Of a DNA stretch of 64,000 nt, positions 24,309 to 33,460 are shown one piece after another. How positions within the stretch are numbered: the stretch's first letter is position 1; each line of letters opens with the position of its first letter. The notes below the pieces were generated by a model. It did not search any database. It worked only from the letters and a program-made list of their open reading frames with translations, and was not told the DNA's origin. Location: the NCBI GenBank assembly GCA_965220315.1, contig CBDCPP010000002.1, positions 310,001-374,000 on the forward strand. The letters run 5' to 3'. The position numbers were made by a program, and so were the translations under genes. Source of the DNA: JAPOXK01 sp965220315 (GTDB lineage Bacteria; Chloroflexota; Dehalococcoidia; Bin125).

Positions 24309-25316
24309 ATGCCGGGTACCGTCGGCATCATCGCCAATCCGGCCTCCGGAAAAGACATCCGGCGTCTCGTTGCGCATGCCTCGGTCTTCAACAACTACGA
24401 GAAGGTCAGCATCGTCCGGCGCGCCATGGTTGGCCTCGCCGCCGCCGGTGTCGAACGGGTGCTCTACATGCCCGACACCTACCATATTTGCATCAAAGCC
24501 GCCGACGAGCTCGACTTGCCTTTCGTGCTCGAGCCGGTTGCGGACACCCTGCGCGCGGACGCGCTCGACACCGTCCGCGCGGCCGAAGCGATCGAGGCCG
24601 CCGGCGCGGCCGCGATCCTCTCTCTCGGCGGCGACGGCACGAATCGCGCCATCGCTAAGGGAGCTCGAAACGTACCTCTCGTCGCTCTCTCCACCGGTAC
24701 GAATAACGTTTTCCCTTCAATGATCGAAGGGACGGTCGCTGGGCTCGCTGCTGGCGCGATCGCTGTCGGTGCGGCTGACCCCGCCGTGGTCGCGCCGCGA
24801 TGCAAGTGGATTGAGTTGGCGGTCGATGGTATCGGCCGCGATGTCGCGCTGATCGACGCCGTCGTCATGGCCGACGGCTTCGTGGCCAGCCGCGCTATCT
24901 GGCAGATCGACCGCGTTCGCGAGGTCGTCCTGACGCGCGCTATCCCCAACGCCGTCGGCATGACCTCTCTCGGCGGGTTCATCGAACCCGTTAGTCCTGA
25001 AGACGATTGGGGTCTTCACCTCACCCTCGGCCAAGGTGGCCCCTGCGTGACGGCTCCCATCGCCCCAGGGCTCTTCCGCCCTGTCTCCATTGCCGCCGTC
25101 CGGCGACTAGAATTTGGGACACGGGTTGCTGTCGCGGGACCCGCCCTCTTTGCTCTCGACGGCGAACGCGAGTTCACTATCCGCGACGGCCAAGAGGCAT
25201 CGCTCTACGTTACGCGGCTCGGTCCGCCGGTTGTGGATGCGCACCGCTGTCTAACGGCAGCGCAAGAGGTTGGATTTTTGCGTTCAGATATCACTGCTGC
25301 CGTTCAGAGCGGCTGA
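24309..25316 (+). CDS. acoX: AcoX-like ATP-NAD kinase family protein
   Basis: The 335-residue product carries NAD kinase/diacylglycerol kinase-fold signatures: VGIIANPASGKDIRRLV at the start and LSLGGDGTNRAIAKG followed by STGTNNVF. This combination is that of AcoX, a protein of unknown exact function encoded in acetoin dehydrogenase clusters. It lies between the second E1-beta and E2, as in such clusters. The role as a regulator or kinase of a cofactor is not established. Confidence 0.8.
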   Translation: MPGTVGIIANPASGKDIRRLVAHASVFNNYEKVSIVRRAMVGLAAAGVERVLYMPDTYHICIKAADELDLPFVLEPVADTLRADALDTVRAAEAIEAAGAAAILSLGGDGTNRAIAKGARNVPLVALSTGTNNVFPSMIEGTVAGLAAGAIAVGAADPAVVAPRCKWIELAVDGIGRDVALIDAVVMADGFVASRAIWQIDRVREVVLTRAIPNAVGMTSLGGFIEPVSPEDDWGLHLTLGQGGPCVTAPIAPGLFRPVSIAAVRRLEFGTRVAVAGPALFALDGEREFTIRDGQEASLYVTRLGPPVVDAHRCLTAAQEVGFLRSDITAAVQSG

Positions 25317-25339
25317 GCGGCGCGCGCAAAGGGGGAAAC

Positions 25340-26557
25340 GTGGCTACGACTGTCGTCCTGCCCAAGCAGGGCATGACCATGACCGAGGGAACGATTACCG
25401 AGTGGTTCGTCGGCGACGGTGACACCGTCACCGAGGGCACGCTTCTCTACAGCTTCGAAACCGAGAAGGTGAACTACGAGGTCCAGGCGGAAGCCGCTGG
25501 CACGATCCGTATCGTTGCCCCCGTCGAGACGACGGTCGCTGCTGGCGGCACTGCCGCTTACATTCTCGCGGCGGGCGAAGAGTTGCCTGTGGATGCGGTC
25601 GTGGCACCCACCGCCGCTACGCCCAAGCCGGCGGCAGCGCCTGCATTAGCAAAGACTGAAACGGCCGCAACTCCACGAGCTTCGGGTGGGCGGGTCAAGG
25701 CATCTCCCGCCGCCAAGAAACTCGCTGCCGAGCATGATCTAGACATCGCCACGGTACCCGGCAGCGGGCCTGGAGGACGGGTTGTCGTCGAGGACGTGCA
25801 GAAAGCGATCGCGGCCGGTCCCGCCGCCGCGCCTCCACCCGCCGCTGTGCTTCCACCTCTTGAGGGAGCGATTCCCTACAAAGGGATGCGGCGCACGGTT
25901 GGTCAGCGTATGCACGAGTCGTTGCAGTCCATGGCACAACTCACGCTCACCATGGATATCGATATGACACGCGCCGCCGCTCTTCGCGCAGACTTACTGG
26001 AGGCATGGGAGAGCGACGGCGTGCGTCTCACGTACACTCCGTTGGCTCTCCGTGCCGCCGCACTCGCCTTGCGCGACCTGCCGCGCGTGAACGTTGCTCT
26101 CGACGGAGACACGGTGCGGGTTCAGCCTGAAGTCCATGTTGGGATCGCGGTCGCGCTTGAAGAAGGCCTCATCGTTCCGGTGATCCGCAATGCGGATACC
26201 AAGTCACTGCGTCGAATCGCCATGGAGGCGGCCGAGCTCTCCGCGAAGGCTCGCGACGGCGGCCTTACCCCGGACGACCTCACCGGCGGCACGTTCACAG
26301 TCACCGCTCTCGGCATGTTCGGTATCGATGCCTTCACTCCGATCGTCAATCCACCGCAGGCTGCGATTCTCGGCATCGGCCAAGTTGCCGATCGCCCAGT
26401 CTTGGTGGGAGAAAGTGGAACTCAAATTGAGCGGCGCGCGTTCATGACCGCTAGTCTTACGATCGACCACCGAATCTTGGACGGCGCCCCCGGCGCGCAA
26501 TATCTTCAGGCCTTCCGGCGGTACCTGGAGCATCCCGCGCTTCTGCTCGGCGATTAG
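25340..26557 (+). CDS. acoC: Dihydrolipoamide acyltransferase (E2)
   Basis: This 405-residue E2 has one N-terminal lipoyl domain (about 1-77, lipoyl Lys43 in ETEKVNYEV). An Ala/Pro linker follows, then a peripheral-subunit-binding domain (about 115-153, ASPAAKKLAAEHDLD and GSGPGGRVVVEDV), a second linker, and the catalytic domain from about 175. The catalytic motif DHRILDGAPG lies near the C-terminus. It transfers the acyl group from E1 to CoA. GTG 25340 with GGGGGAAA upstream is the preferred start. Confidence 0.92.
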   Translation: MATTVVLPKQGMTMTEGTITEWFVGDGDTVTEGTLLYSFETEKVNYEVQAEAAGTIRIVAPVETTVAAGGTAAYILAAGEELPVDAVVAPTAATPKPAAAPALAKTETAATPRASGGRVKASPAAKKLAAEHDLDIATVPGSGPGGRVVVEDVQKAIAAGPAAAPPPAAVLPPLEGAIPYKGMRRTVGQRMHESLQSMAQLTLTMDIDMTRAAALRADLLEAWESDGVRLTYTPLALRAAALALRDLPRVNVALDGDTVRVQPEVHVGIAVALEEGLIVPVIRNADTKSLRRIAMEAAELSAKARDGGLTPDDLTGGTFTVTALGMFGIDAFTPIVNPPQAAILGIGQVADRPVLVGESGTQIERRAFMTASLTIDHRILDGAPGAQYLQAFRRYLEHPALLLGD

Positions 26558-26571
26558 CTGGGGGGCGAGCC

Positions 26572-27972
26572 GTGGCAGACATATTCGACTTCACGGTCAT
26601 TGGTAGCGGCCCCGGCGGCTATGTTGCCGCCATTCGCGCTGCCCAGTTGGGGCTGAAGACGGCCGTGATCGAAAAAGATCCGCTGCCGGGCGGTACCTGC
26701 TTGCACGTCGGCTGCATTCCGACCAAGGCCCTGCTGCAGGCCGCGGAGGTGCTGGATGGCGCGCGCGCAGCATCCACTTTTGGCGTCAGGATCCCAGACG
26801 CGCAACTCGATCTCCCTGCCCTCAATGCATATAAAGACAAGGTCGTCCGGTCGAACGCGAGGGGTATTCAATATCTGTTCAAGAAAAACCAGATCACGGC
26901 GATCGTCGGCCGCGGCCGGCTCGCCGGGTCCGGCCGCATCGACGTCACTACTGCGGACGGCACGACTGAAATAATCGAGAGCCGTGCCATTGTCCTCGCA
27001 ACGGGTTCCCGGGTCCGCGCCCTGCCCGGCATCGATTTCGACGGCGAGACGATCATCAACTCAGACGACGCGACGAAGATGCCGCGGGTCCCGGCTTCCA
27101 TCGTTGTTTTAGGTGCCGGCGCGGTCGGTGTTGAATTCGCTTCCATCTACGCGTCGTATGGTTCGAACGTCACCATCGTGGAGCTGCTGCCGCGCCTCCT
27201 TCCGCTCGAAGACCCCGACCTCGGCGTTGAGCTCAAGCGGGCCTTCCAGCAGCGAAAGATCGATGTTCACGTGGGTACCAAGGTTGAGAGCGTCGCCACC
27301 GTTGCAGAAGGTGTCCGCATCGCCGCGACCAGCGCGGCCGGCGAATCGCTCGATCTAAGCGCGGCGGTCCTGCTCGTCGCCGTCGGCCGCGCGCCCAACA
27401 CGGATGATCTCGGGCTCGAAACCGTCGCTGCCGTCGTGGAGAGGGGCGTTGTCCAAGTAGATGAGAGCATGCAAACCGCCGAGCCGGGTCTCTACGCCAT
27501 CGGCGACATCGTGCCGGGTCCGATGCTTGCTCACGTGGCGTCCCACGAAGGGATCGTCGCCGCCGAACACGCCGCCGACGGCAGCCCCGAACCCATCAAC
27601 TACGACAAGATCCCCTCGTGTACCTACTCTCATCCGGAAGTTGCTTCGATTGGCCTTTCAGAAGAGGCCGCCCGTGAGCGTGGACAGGACGTCTCCGTGG
27701 GCGTCTTTCCTTTCCAAGCGGTTGGTAAGGCCAAGATCATGAATGACACGCTTGGCTTCGTGAAGGTGGTGACGGACAAACAGTACGATGAAATCGTTGG
27801 CGTTCACATCATTGGGCCGCATGCCACGGAGTTGATTGCCGAAGCCTCCGTCGCCCTCAGCCTGGAGGCGACGGCGGAGTCACTCTTCCACGCTGTGCAC
27901 GCCCATCCGACGCTCGCCGAGGCACTGGGCGAAGCCGCGCTCGCCGCGCATGGGCGCCCTATCCACTTCTAA
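26572..27972 (+). CDS. lpdA: Dihydrolipoyl dehydrogenase (E3)
   Basis: The 466-residue flavoprotein reoxidises dihydrolipoamide with NAD. FAD-binding GSGPGGYVAAIRAAQLG is at the N-terminus. The redox disulfide is GGTCLHVGCIPTKALL (Cys43, Cys48). VVLGAGAVGVEFASIYASYG is the NAD-binding loop, and the C-terminal catalytic His-Glu dyad lies in HAHPTLAEALGEA. It starts at GTG, 14 bases after E2, and completes the dehydrogenase complex. Confidence 0.95.
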   Translation: MADIFDFTVIGSGPGGYVAAIRAAQLGLKTAVIEKDPLPGGTCLHVGCIPTKALLQAAEVLDGARAASTFGVRIPDAQLDLPALNAYKDKVVRSNARGIQYLFKKNQITAIVGRGRLAGSGRIDVTTADGTTEIIESRAIVLATGSRVRALPGIDFDGETIINSDDATKMPRVPASIVVLGAGAVGVEFASIYASYGSNVTIVELLPRLLPLEDPDLGVELKRAFQQRKIDVHVGTKVESVATVAEGVRIAATSAAGESLDLSAAVLLVAVGRAPNTDDLGLETVAAVVERGVVQVDESMQTAEPGLYAIGDIVPGPMLAHVASHEGIVAAEHAADGSPEPINYDKIPSCTYSHPEVASIGLSEEAARERGQDVSVGVFPFQAVGKAKIMNDTLGFVKVVTDKQYDEIVGVHIIGPHATELIAEASVALSLEATAESLFHAVHAHPTLAEALGEAALAAHGRPIHF

Positions 27973-27993
27973 GAAGCGCTCCCTTCGTTTCTC

Positions 27994-28686
27994 ATGACAC
28001 GCTCCCTGCTCCTCCGCGATCTCGGCCGTCTTCCTTATCGCGACGCACTCGCTCTTCAGCATGCGACCCGCGACGCTGTGCGTGATGCCGCCCAACCGGA
28101 CACGCTTCTCCTCGTGGAACACGACCCCGTAATTACGTTGGGCCAGCGCGGAGACCGTCGCGGCATCCTCGCGCCACAACTCCTCGACCAACTAGGCATC
28201 GACGTAATCAAGACGGAGCGGGGCGGCAACGTCACCTATCACGGTCCCGGCCAGGTCGTCGCCTATCCGATCGTGGATCTGAGGCGCTTCCATACCGACT
28301 TGCGCTGGTATGTTGAGCGACTCGAAGGGGCCGTCATCGCGCTCCTCGGGGAGTACGGCGTCGACGCGCGCCGCGATGTTCAGCACGGTGTATTCACGGA
28401 TCGCGGCAAAATCGCCTCGGTCGGCGTACATGTCTCCCGCTGGGTCACTATGCACGGTGTCGCCCTCAACGTCGCGACGGATCCGGAGCAATGGCGTCTG
28501 ATCGAGCCCTGCGGACAGCCCGGCACGGTCGCTACCTCCATGGCAGAGCACCTTGGGGTCGCTCTGTCCCTCGCCGAGGTGCGGGGCGAGCTCGCGCGCA
28601 CTCTGGCCGCCGAGCTGGATGCGGAACTCCGACAAGATCTAACGCCGCAAGCACTCGAACGCACCGGCTCAGCACGGACGGGTTAG
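27994..28686 (+). CDS. lipB: Octanoyltransferase LipB
   Basis: LipB moves octanoyl groups from ACP to lipoyl domains, the first step of lipoate assembly. The 230-residue sequence has EHDPVITLGQRG, TERGGNVTYHGPGQVVAYP, catalytic Lys139 in GKIASVGVHVSRWVTMHG and catalytic Cys173 in EPCGQPGTVATS. It directly follows E3 (21 bases), giving a functional coupling: this operon encodes both the lipoylated enzyme and the protein that loads it. lipA is not in the window. Confidence 0.95.
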   Translation: MTRSLLLRDLGRLPYRDALALQHATRDAVRDAAQPDTLLLVEHDPVITLGQRGDRRGILAPQLLDQLGIDVIKTERGGNVTYHGPGQVVAYPIVDLRRFHTDLRWYVERLEGAVIALLGEYGVDARRDVQHGVFTDRGKIASVGVHVSRWVTMHGVALNVATDPEQWRLIEPCGQPGTVATSMAEHLGVALSLAEVRGELARTLAAELDAELRQDLTPQALERTGSARTG

Positions 28687-28742
28687 GAGCGCAGGGAGGC
28701 TGTTGGAAGCGGTGCCGTGATCAGCGCCCGCGCGGGGAGGAT

Positions 28743-29006
28743 TCAAAATTGGTGGAGTGACGATTTAGGCGGCCGGACGATCGCATCCACGTTCTCCACC
28801 ATCCCGAGTTCGCGACAGTCGAGGTACGTCGTGAAGATCGCGCGTTGCAAGAGTCGGCGTCCCTCTTCATTCAGCTCATCGTCATGCACGTCGCGTAGAC
28901 ACACCAGCCGCTCGAGCCGCTGGAACCGCTCTTGCGCCAGTTCCGTCGGCGCCTTCTCGATCGGTGGGTCGAATTCGAATGCCCAGGGTTGTTGCTGCTC
29001 GGACAA
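28743..29006 (-). CDS. Small hypothetical protein
   Basis: An 87-residue frame begins at TTG (SEQQQPWAFEFDPPIEK) and ends close to, and convergent with, lipB. It is hydrophilic with charged helices (ERFQRLERLVCLRDV, NEEGRRLLQRAIFTTYLD) and no recognised domain. Composition and codon use look like real coding sequence. A Shine-Dalgarno is not obvious, so it is moderately supported only. Confidence 0.5.
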   Translation of the reverse strand: MSEQQQPWAFEFDPPIEKAPTELAQERFQRLERLVCLRDVHDDELNEEGRRLLQRAIFTTYLDCRELGMVENVDAIVRPPKSSLHQF

Positions 29007-29492
29007 GGGAGCTGGCTAGCTTATGCGCAGCCGCGGCCGCGGCTCCGCGCCAATGATCCGGCACTGGATCGCATAGTGGATGATGTGCACGCGGTTTAGA
29101 GTGCCGTGTTCTTCCACCGCGTTCCTCCTGTCTGCCTCGCGCGCCGCGTGAGCTTGGTTTCCGGCCGCGGCTCCGTAATCCCTGAAAAAGGGGCTTACTC
29201 TAGGCATGCTTGGTGGCCTGGGACAATAACCCCCGATCCACCGCGTGTGCGTGCGGTCGCTCGGTGCTCTCCTTGGAGGCCAGCGCATACCGCGCGAGGT
29301 GCAAGAGACGCCTGCTCGTCGCTGCATGTTTTGTCTCGGAGAATTTGGCCAGAGAGAATAATCGCGCGCCGCTTGGCACAACTTGCGGGCACTGCGGAAC
29401 GGGGACCGCGAACTAGGGTCAGCCCCAGTGGTGGCCAATGAGCACATCGGGCCTCGCAAAGGGCCGATGTGAAGGAGGCTGGCAGATTTGGA
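29007..29492. other. Intergenic stretch without a supported gene
   Basis: Open frames exist on both strands, but none shows protein-like composition or a recognisable domain. The only clear structure is the hairpin CACATCGG (29443-29450) with CCGATGTG (29464-29471). It lies just downstream of the - strand zinc-ribbon gene and could end its transcript, although no T-run follows. Confidence 0.4.
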
Positions 29493-29708
29493 CTAGAGTC
29501 GAAGCTTGCCGTGCGACGGCTGGCGGCGGCGCTGACGACCTGCTTCGACTGCCTGCTCTTCTGCGAGCTCTAAGACCGAGATGACCTGGCTCTCGTAGAC
29601 GTACCCGCATGAGATGCAGGTACCGAAGTTGCCGTGATTGTCCGACTCCGCCAGCATCGAGCCGGCGCATCTCGGGCATTGCATTCGTGTTCGTGTCTGT
29701 ACAGGCAT
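29493..29708 (-). CDS. Small zinc-ribbon protein
   Basis: A 71-residue protein whose core is a zinc ribbon: MQCPRCAGSMLAESD at the start, then GTCISCGYVYES, giving a C-X2-C plus C-X2-C pattern. The tail is Glu/Ala then Arg/Gln-rich. The frame is open upstream to 29762, but ATG 29708 has GGAGG about 11 bases ahead and is preferred. Such proteins often bind nucleic acid or act in complexes; the role here is unknown. Confidence 0.65.
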   Translation of the reverse strand: MPVQTRTRMQCPRCAGSMLAESDNHGNFGTCISCGYVYESQVISVLELAEEQAVEAGRQRRRQPSHGKLRL

Positions 29709-30148
29709 GGGTATTGACGCCTCCGCGGCCGCCGCCACTTGTGAATTATTGCACATCCTCACGATGCCTTTTCGGAGCTGTCAACCTGATACGTGTTTGC
29801 TTGACCTATTCCAGTAAAGTCGTGGCTTGAATTTACGCTTGGTTTACGGCCTGTAGCGCTGATCGCGACACTTCCTTGTCGCGTTTCTCCCTTGCCCCAC
29901 AAGTGCTTTCTGCACCCCGTTCCATCCACGGCCCGATGTGCTCGCCTTTCTCATTCGGTTGTTCCGTCGTGCACCGATGCGGATTCTCGAAATCACGATA
30001 TGGATCGGCGATGGGGAAGCATCGGCAGCTCTCGGATCCCTGCGGTGGTTTCCACAGATCCTGTCGCTTCGGCCGCGCTTGCCGTCGCGGCGCTCTCCGG
30101 TCCCTGTCTCACTCATAATCGCCGAGCGGGCTATACGATGCCTGCGAC
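29709..30148. other. Intergenic stretch between divergent genes, little content seen
   Basis: About 440 bases separate the zinc-ribbon gene from the rhomboid gene. Promoter-like TTGACA is present on the - strand around 29780, without a convincing -10 partner. A TATACGAT stretch lies near 30134 before the rhomboid start. No RNA gene or repeat was recognised. Confidence 0.4.
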
Positions 30149-31300
30149 ATGATTCCCATCGGCGACAGCCAGCAGCGATCGTCCACTCCCTACGTCACTC
30201 GCGTGTTGCTGGTGGTGAACGCCCTCATCTTCCTCTATCTGCTCATCCTCAATCAGGGTGGCACCTCCGTGGTGCTGATCATCGACGGCGACTTACCACC
30301 CGGCTCCATTCCCCAAAGCCGCGAAGATGCCATCGCGTATCCGTCGTCTCCGCTCGACGACTTCACCTTGCGCTACGGTGCGGTCCCAGAGTTCATCGTC
30401 GGCTATTTCAACGACAACAACATTTCCCACGATGGGGTTGAAGCGTCTCGCTTCAATAGATTCACGGGTGATCGCAGCGGTGGCGGGATCGATCTCCTCG
30501 ACGGCGTCCTGCTGCTCCTAACGCCCCTCACCGCCATGTTCCTTCACGCCGGTTGGCTCCACGTGCTCGGCAACATGCTTTTCCTCTGGGTTTTTGGCAC
30601 GAGCGTCGAGGATCGATTGGGGGGGTGGCGATTCGCCGCCTTCTACCTCATCGGCGGATACGCCGCCGCCGCCGCTCACATCTGGATCGACTCCGGCGAC
30701 CTCCTGCCAATGGTCGGCGCTAGCGGCGCCATCTCCGCCATCCTCGGCGCCTATCTGTTGCTCTTCCCGCGCGCTCTGGTGCGCGTCTTCATCCCCATCA
30801 TCCTTCTCGTTCCCGCCGTGGTCCCCGCCCCGCTCATGATCGGGATCTGGTTTGCTCTGAATCTGATCAGCGGCGTCGGCGGCTTGGCGGCGGAATCCGT
30901 CGGAAGCGGTGGCACTGCTTGGTGGGCGCACCTCGGCGGCTTCGTCGCGGGCATGATCCTCATCTACCCCTTTCTTATTGGGCGCTGGCGCGCCCCCCTG
31001 CAAGAGGTAGGCCCCACCTGGAACCTCCCGCTCGGGATGAGCGGATTCTGGAGGTCCGCCAGCTTTCGCGAGCGGAGGGGCTTCTCCGATATCCGCTCGC
31101 CCGGTTCCGCCGATCCCGGCTCTCCCTCTTCGATCATCGCCAGCATCCGCTCTCGCCCCGTAGGCGCCGCCCGATCGATCCGCCGCCGTCCGGCCTTGAG
31201 GATCGGCGGCCTGCTTGCCCGCCCCTTCCGCCGTCCTTTTCGCCGTCGGCGCTATCACCAGGGCAGCATTGACGCCTACCGTTCCTTCGACGACCACTGA
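30149..31300 (+). CDS. Rhomboid-family intramembrane serine protease
   Basis: The 383-residue protein has a first membrane helix (about 18-36), a 90-residue exposed loop, then the rhomboid core. That core has H133AGWLH and Asn142 (GNMLFLW), catalytic Ser192 in MVGASGAIS and catalytic His261 in WWAHLGGF. It cleaves membrane proteins within the bilayer. The last 100 or so residues form a long Arg/Ser/Pro-rich tail, presumably cytoplasmic, which is longer than usual. It seems to be transcribed alone, 105 bases before thyX. Confidence 0.9.
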   Translation: MIPIGDSQQRSSTPYVTRVLLVVNALIFLYLLILNQGGTSVVLIIDGDLPPGSIPQSREDAIAYPSSPLDDFTLRYGAVPEFIVGYFNDNNISHDGVEASRFNRFTGDRSGGGIDLLDGVLLLLTPLTAMFLHAGWLHVLGNMLFLWVFGTSVEDRLGGWRFAAFYLIGGYAAAAAHIWIDSGDLLPMVGASGAISAILGAYLLLFPRALVRVFIPIILLVPAVVPAPLMIGIWFALNLISGVGGLAAESVGSGGTAWWAHLGGFVAGMILIYPFLIGRWRAPLQEVGPTWNLPLGMSGFWRSASFRERRGFSDIRSPGSADPGSPSSIIASIRSRPVGAARSIRRRPALRIGGLLARPFRRPFRRRRYHQGSIDAYRSFDDH

Positions 31301-31405
31301 CGTAAGTCCTGACGGTTTTATCGTTATTGATTGCTGACCATCTGCGCGGTGCATAGAGGTGCGGTGCGGTGCGGTGTACGCTCGCGCGGCAGTGTGGAGA
31401 ATGTC

Positions 31406-32233
31406 GTGGCAATCCAAGTCACCCTGATCGAGTCCACGTCCAACCCGATCCGGGCCCTCTACATGGCCTACCGGGTCTGCTACTCCGCCCTCACCCCGCA
31501 GCAGGTCCTCGACCGCATTGAGGACGAGCGCATCCCCCAGAAAAGCATGGAGGAGTTCGTGGCGGCGCGGCTCAAGACCGGACACACCTCGCCCTTGGAG
31601 CAGGTCTGGTTCGAGTTCGGCATTGCGGGCGTCTCCCGCGCCTTCAGCCACCAGTTCGTCCGTCACCGCATCGGCATCTCCTTCGAGCAACAGAGCCAGC
31701 GCTACGTGACCTATAAGGACGGTACATTTCCTTACACCGTCCCCGCGACCGTCGAGCAGGCTGGCCTTGCCGATGATATGCGCGTCCTTTTCGACCAGGC
31801 GGGGGCGCTCTACCAGCGCATGGTGGAGTCCGGCGTCCCTGCGGAGGATGCGCGCTTCCTGCTCCCGAATGCCACGAACACCAATTTCAAGATCGCGGTG
31901 AACTTCCTCGAGCTATTGCATCTCTGCGACCAGCGCCTCTGCATCCGCGCGCAATGGGAGTTCCGCAAAGTGACCGCCCTCATGCGCGCTGAAGTCCTGC
32001 GCAAGGTCCCGGCTCTTGGCCGCTACCTGCAACCTAAGTGCGGCGAGAAACGCCTTGGCTACTGCGACGAGGAGTACGACGCTTGGAAGGCCTGCCCACT
32101 GGGCCGCAAGCGTCCCCACAAGAGCGAACTTTTCCAGCTCTACGACAGCTACCGCAAGGGCGAACTCGAAGATCTCGGCGCCGCCGAGTTCGCTGCCATC
32201 GAAGAGCAGCAGGTCGAAGGGGCAGTTACCTAG
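31406..32233 (+). CDS. thyX: Flavin-dependent thymidylate synthase
   Basis: ThyX makes dTMP from dUMP using methylene-THF and FAD, the alternative to ThyA. The ThyX motif is RHRIGISFEQQSQRY (residues 86-100), and FLLPNATNTNF lies further on. The open frame reaches back to 31331, but GTG 31406 with GGAGA 5 bases upstream gives a normal 275-residue protein. A short repeated GCGGT stretch (31358-31375) lies just ahead. The VOC gene ends convergently, with an 8-base overlap. Confidence 0.93.
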   Translation: MAIQVTLIESTSNPIRALYMAYRVCYSALTPQQVLDRIEDERIPQKSMEEFVAARLKTGHTSPLEQVWFEFGIAGVSRAFSHQFVRHRIGISFEQQSQRYVTYKDGTFPYTVPATVEQAGLADDMRVLFDQAGALYQRMVESGVPAEDARFLLPNATNTNFKIAVNFLELLHLCDQRLCIRAQWEFRKVTALMRAEVLRKVPALGRYLQPKCGEKRLGYCDEEYDAWKACPLGRKRPHKSELFQLYDSYRKGELEDLGAAEFAAIEEQQVEGAVT

Positions 32234-32585
32234 TCTCCTCGATCAGCTGCACATAATTTCCGTCGGGGTCCTCGACCGTCGATACCAGCCCGCCCCACCG
32301 CTCCCGCTCCGGCTCTCGCACCACTGTGACCCCCAGCCGCCGCAGCCGCTCAACCGCTGCGCCCACATCTCCATCCACGAAGAAGTTCAGCAGATGGCGC
32401 GCGGGCGTGCAGTTCCGTCCGGTCACCTCGGAATGCCGGACGATCCGTAAGTTCGCCCCTCCTGCCCGGAACACTGGGTCCCTGTATTTCGATACGCGCG
32501 GCAACCCCAGCAACTCCTCGTAAAACCGCGCCAGCTCCTCAGGCTGGTCGCTTCCCACCATCACCGTCAGCTCTCGCACCTCCAT
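32226..32585 (-). CDS. VOC (glyoxalase-like) family protein
   Basis: The 119-residue protein has a single vicinal-oxygen-chelate domain. It runs from the first strand VRELTVMVGSDQPEELARFYEELLGL to the last EDPDGNYVQLIEE, with a Glu at the usual metal position. The family covers dioxygenases, lyases and resistance proteins, so the reaction is open. It lies 4 bases after the MBL hydrolase gene and is probably co-transcribed. Confidence 0.8.
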   Translation of the reverse strand: MEVRELTVMVGSDQPEELARFYEELLGLPRVSKYRDPVFRAGGANLRIVRHSEVTGRNCTPARHLLNFFVDGDVGAAVERLRRLGVTVVREPERERWGGLVSTVEDPDGNYVQLIEETR

Positions 32586-32589
32586 CGAT

Positions 32590-33426
32590 CTACACCTCCA
32601 CCCCGAGCCCGTCCCGCGCCACGATCACCGGGCCCGCGTATTCCTGGCTCGCCGCCGCCGCCAATTCCTCGTCCTTTTCTGTCGGCAGCAAGTGCGTCAA
32701 TACCAGCCGGCCTGCTCGCGCCGCCGCCGCTATCCGCGAGACGCTTCCCACCTCGCTGTGGGAGCGCGCGAAGGCCATCTTGATCGCGCGCGCTTCTTGC
32801 TCGTTCAACCGCGACGCGTACCGTGCTAGCGCAGGTTTGCCGTAGCACTCATGCACGAGCACGTCGGCGCCCCGAGCGAATGACGTCATCACAGCGCTCG
32901 CTGGCCCGCTGTCGCCGCTGTACACGAGCGCTCGGCCATCCCGTGCGATGCGGCGTGCCTGCGCTACCAGCATCTCTGAGTGCGGCACCGTTACCGACTC
33001 CACTTCGAACCCGGCCACCTCCAGGGATTCCCCTTCCGCAACTTCCTCCACGCGGACCGAATCCAGCAGCGGCCGCCGCTGCCCTCTGCTCAAGTAGCGT
33101 AGCTGCGTCCGCGCATACTCCGCCGCGCTCGCCGCGTATGTCACGGTTCCCGCCGGCCCATAGATCACGGGTGGCTCGTGCCCTCCGAACGCCAACCGCG
33201 TCAGCAGCCCCGCCAGCGCTAGGGCGTGATCGAAGTGCAGGTGGCTGAGGAACACGGCCGCTACGCGCTCCAGCCCGATTCCCGCGGCCTGGGCCCGCTC
33301 CAGCGATCCCGGACCGCAGTCCAGAAGAATTCCGGGGGTGTCGGACGCTTCTTCCACAAAGATCGACGCACCCGCCCGGCGCGCATTCAACATCGACTGT
33401 CCGCTGCCCAAAATCGTCGCGCGCAC
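32590..33426 (-). CDS. MBL-fold metallo-hydrolase (RNase Z-like)
   Basis: At 278 residues, this is a metallo-beta-lactamase fold hydrolase with the zinc motif SHLHFDHALAL. Further ligands are His in VTVPHSEM, YSGDSGP (Asp) and VLTHLLP (His). Overall it resembles the RNase Z/phosphodiesterase branch, but it lacks the long exosite arm of true tRNase Z. A cyclic-nucleotide or other small-molecule role is as likely. It is upstream of the VOC gene and downstream of the DUF35 gene. Confidence 0.8.
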   Translation of the reverse strand: MRATILGSGQSMLNARRAGASIFVEEASDTPGILLDCGPGSLERAQAAGIGLERVAAVFLSHLHFDHALALAGLLTRLAFGGHEPPVIYGPAGTVTYAASAAEYARTQLRYLSRGQRRPLLDSVRVEEVAEGESLEVAGFEVESVTVPHSEMLVAQARRIARDGRALVYSGDSGPASAVMTSFARGADVLVHECYGKPALARYASRLNEQEARAIKMAFARSHSEVGSVSRIAAAARAGRLVLTHLLPTEKDEELAAAASQEYAGPVIVARDGLGVEV

Positions 33427-33460
33427 GGACTCTGCTCTCGTTGCTCGCAGGTGGTCGTTG

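Noticed and set aside
29016..29459. Possible gene on the - strand in the gap
   Set aside because: Composition is Arg/Ser/Pro-rich with no domain and no ribosome binding site; an equally long frame exists on the other strand.
31358..31375. GCGGT tandem stretch before thyX as a microsatellite or riboswitch part
   Set aside because: Only a few short copies, no stable fold beyond chance, and thyX has a normal GTG with its own ribosome binding site.
30518..31690. A 390-codon - strand frame opposite the rhomboid and thyX genes
   Set aside because: It crosses two well-supported genes and gives a Gly/Ala/Arg/Asp-rich translation without domains.
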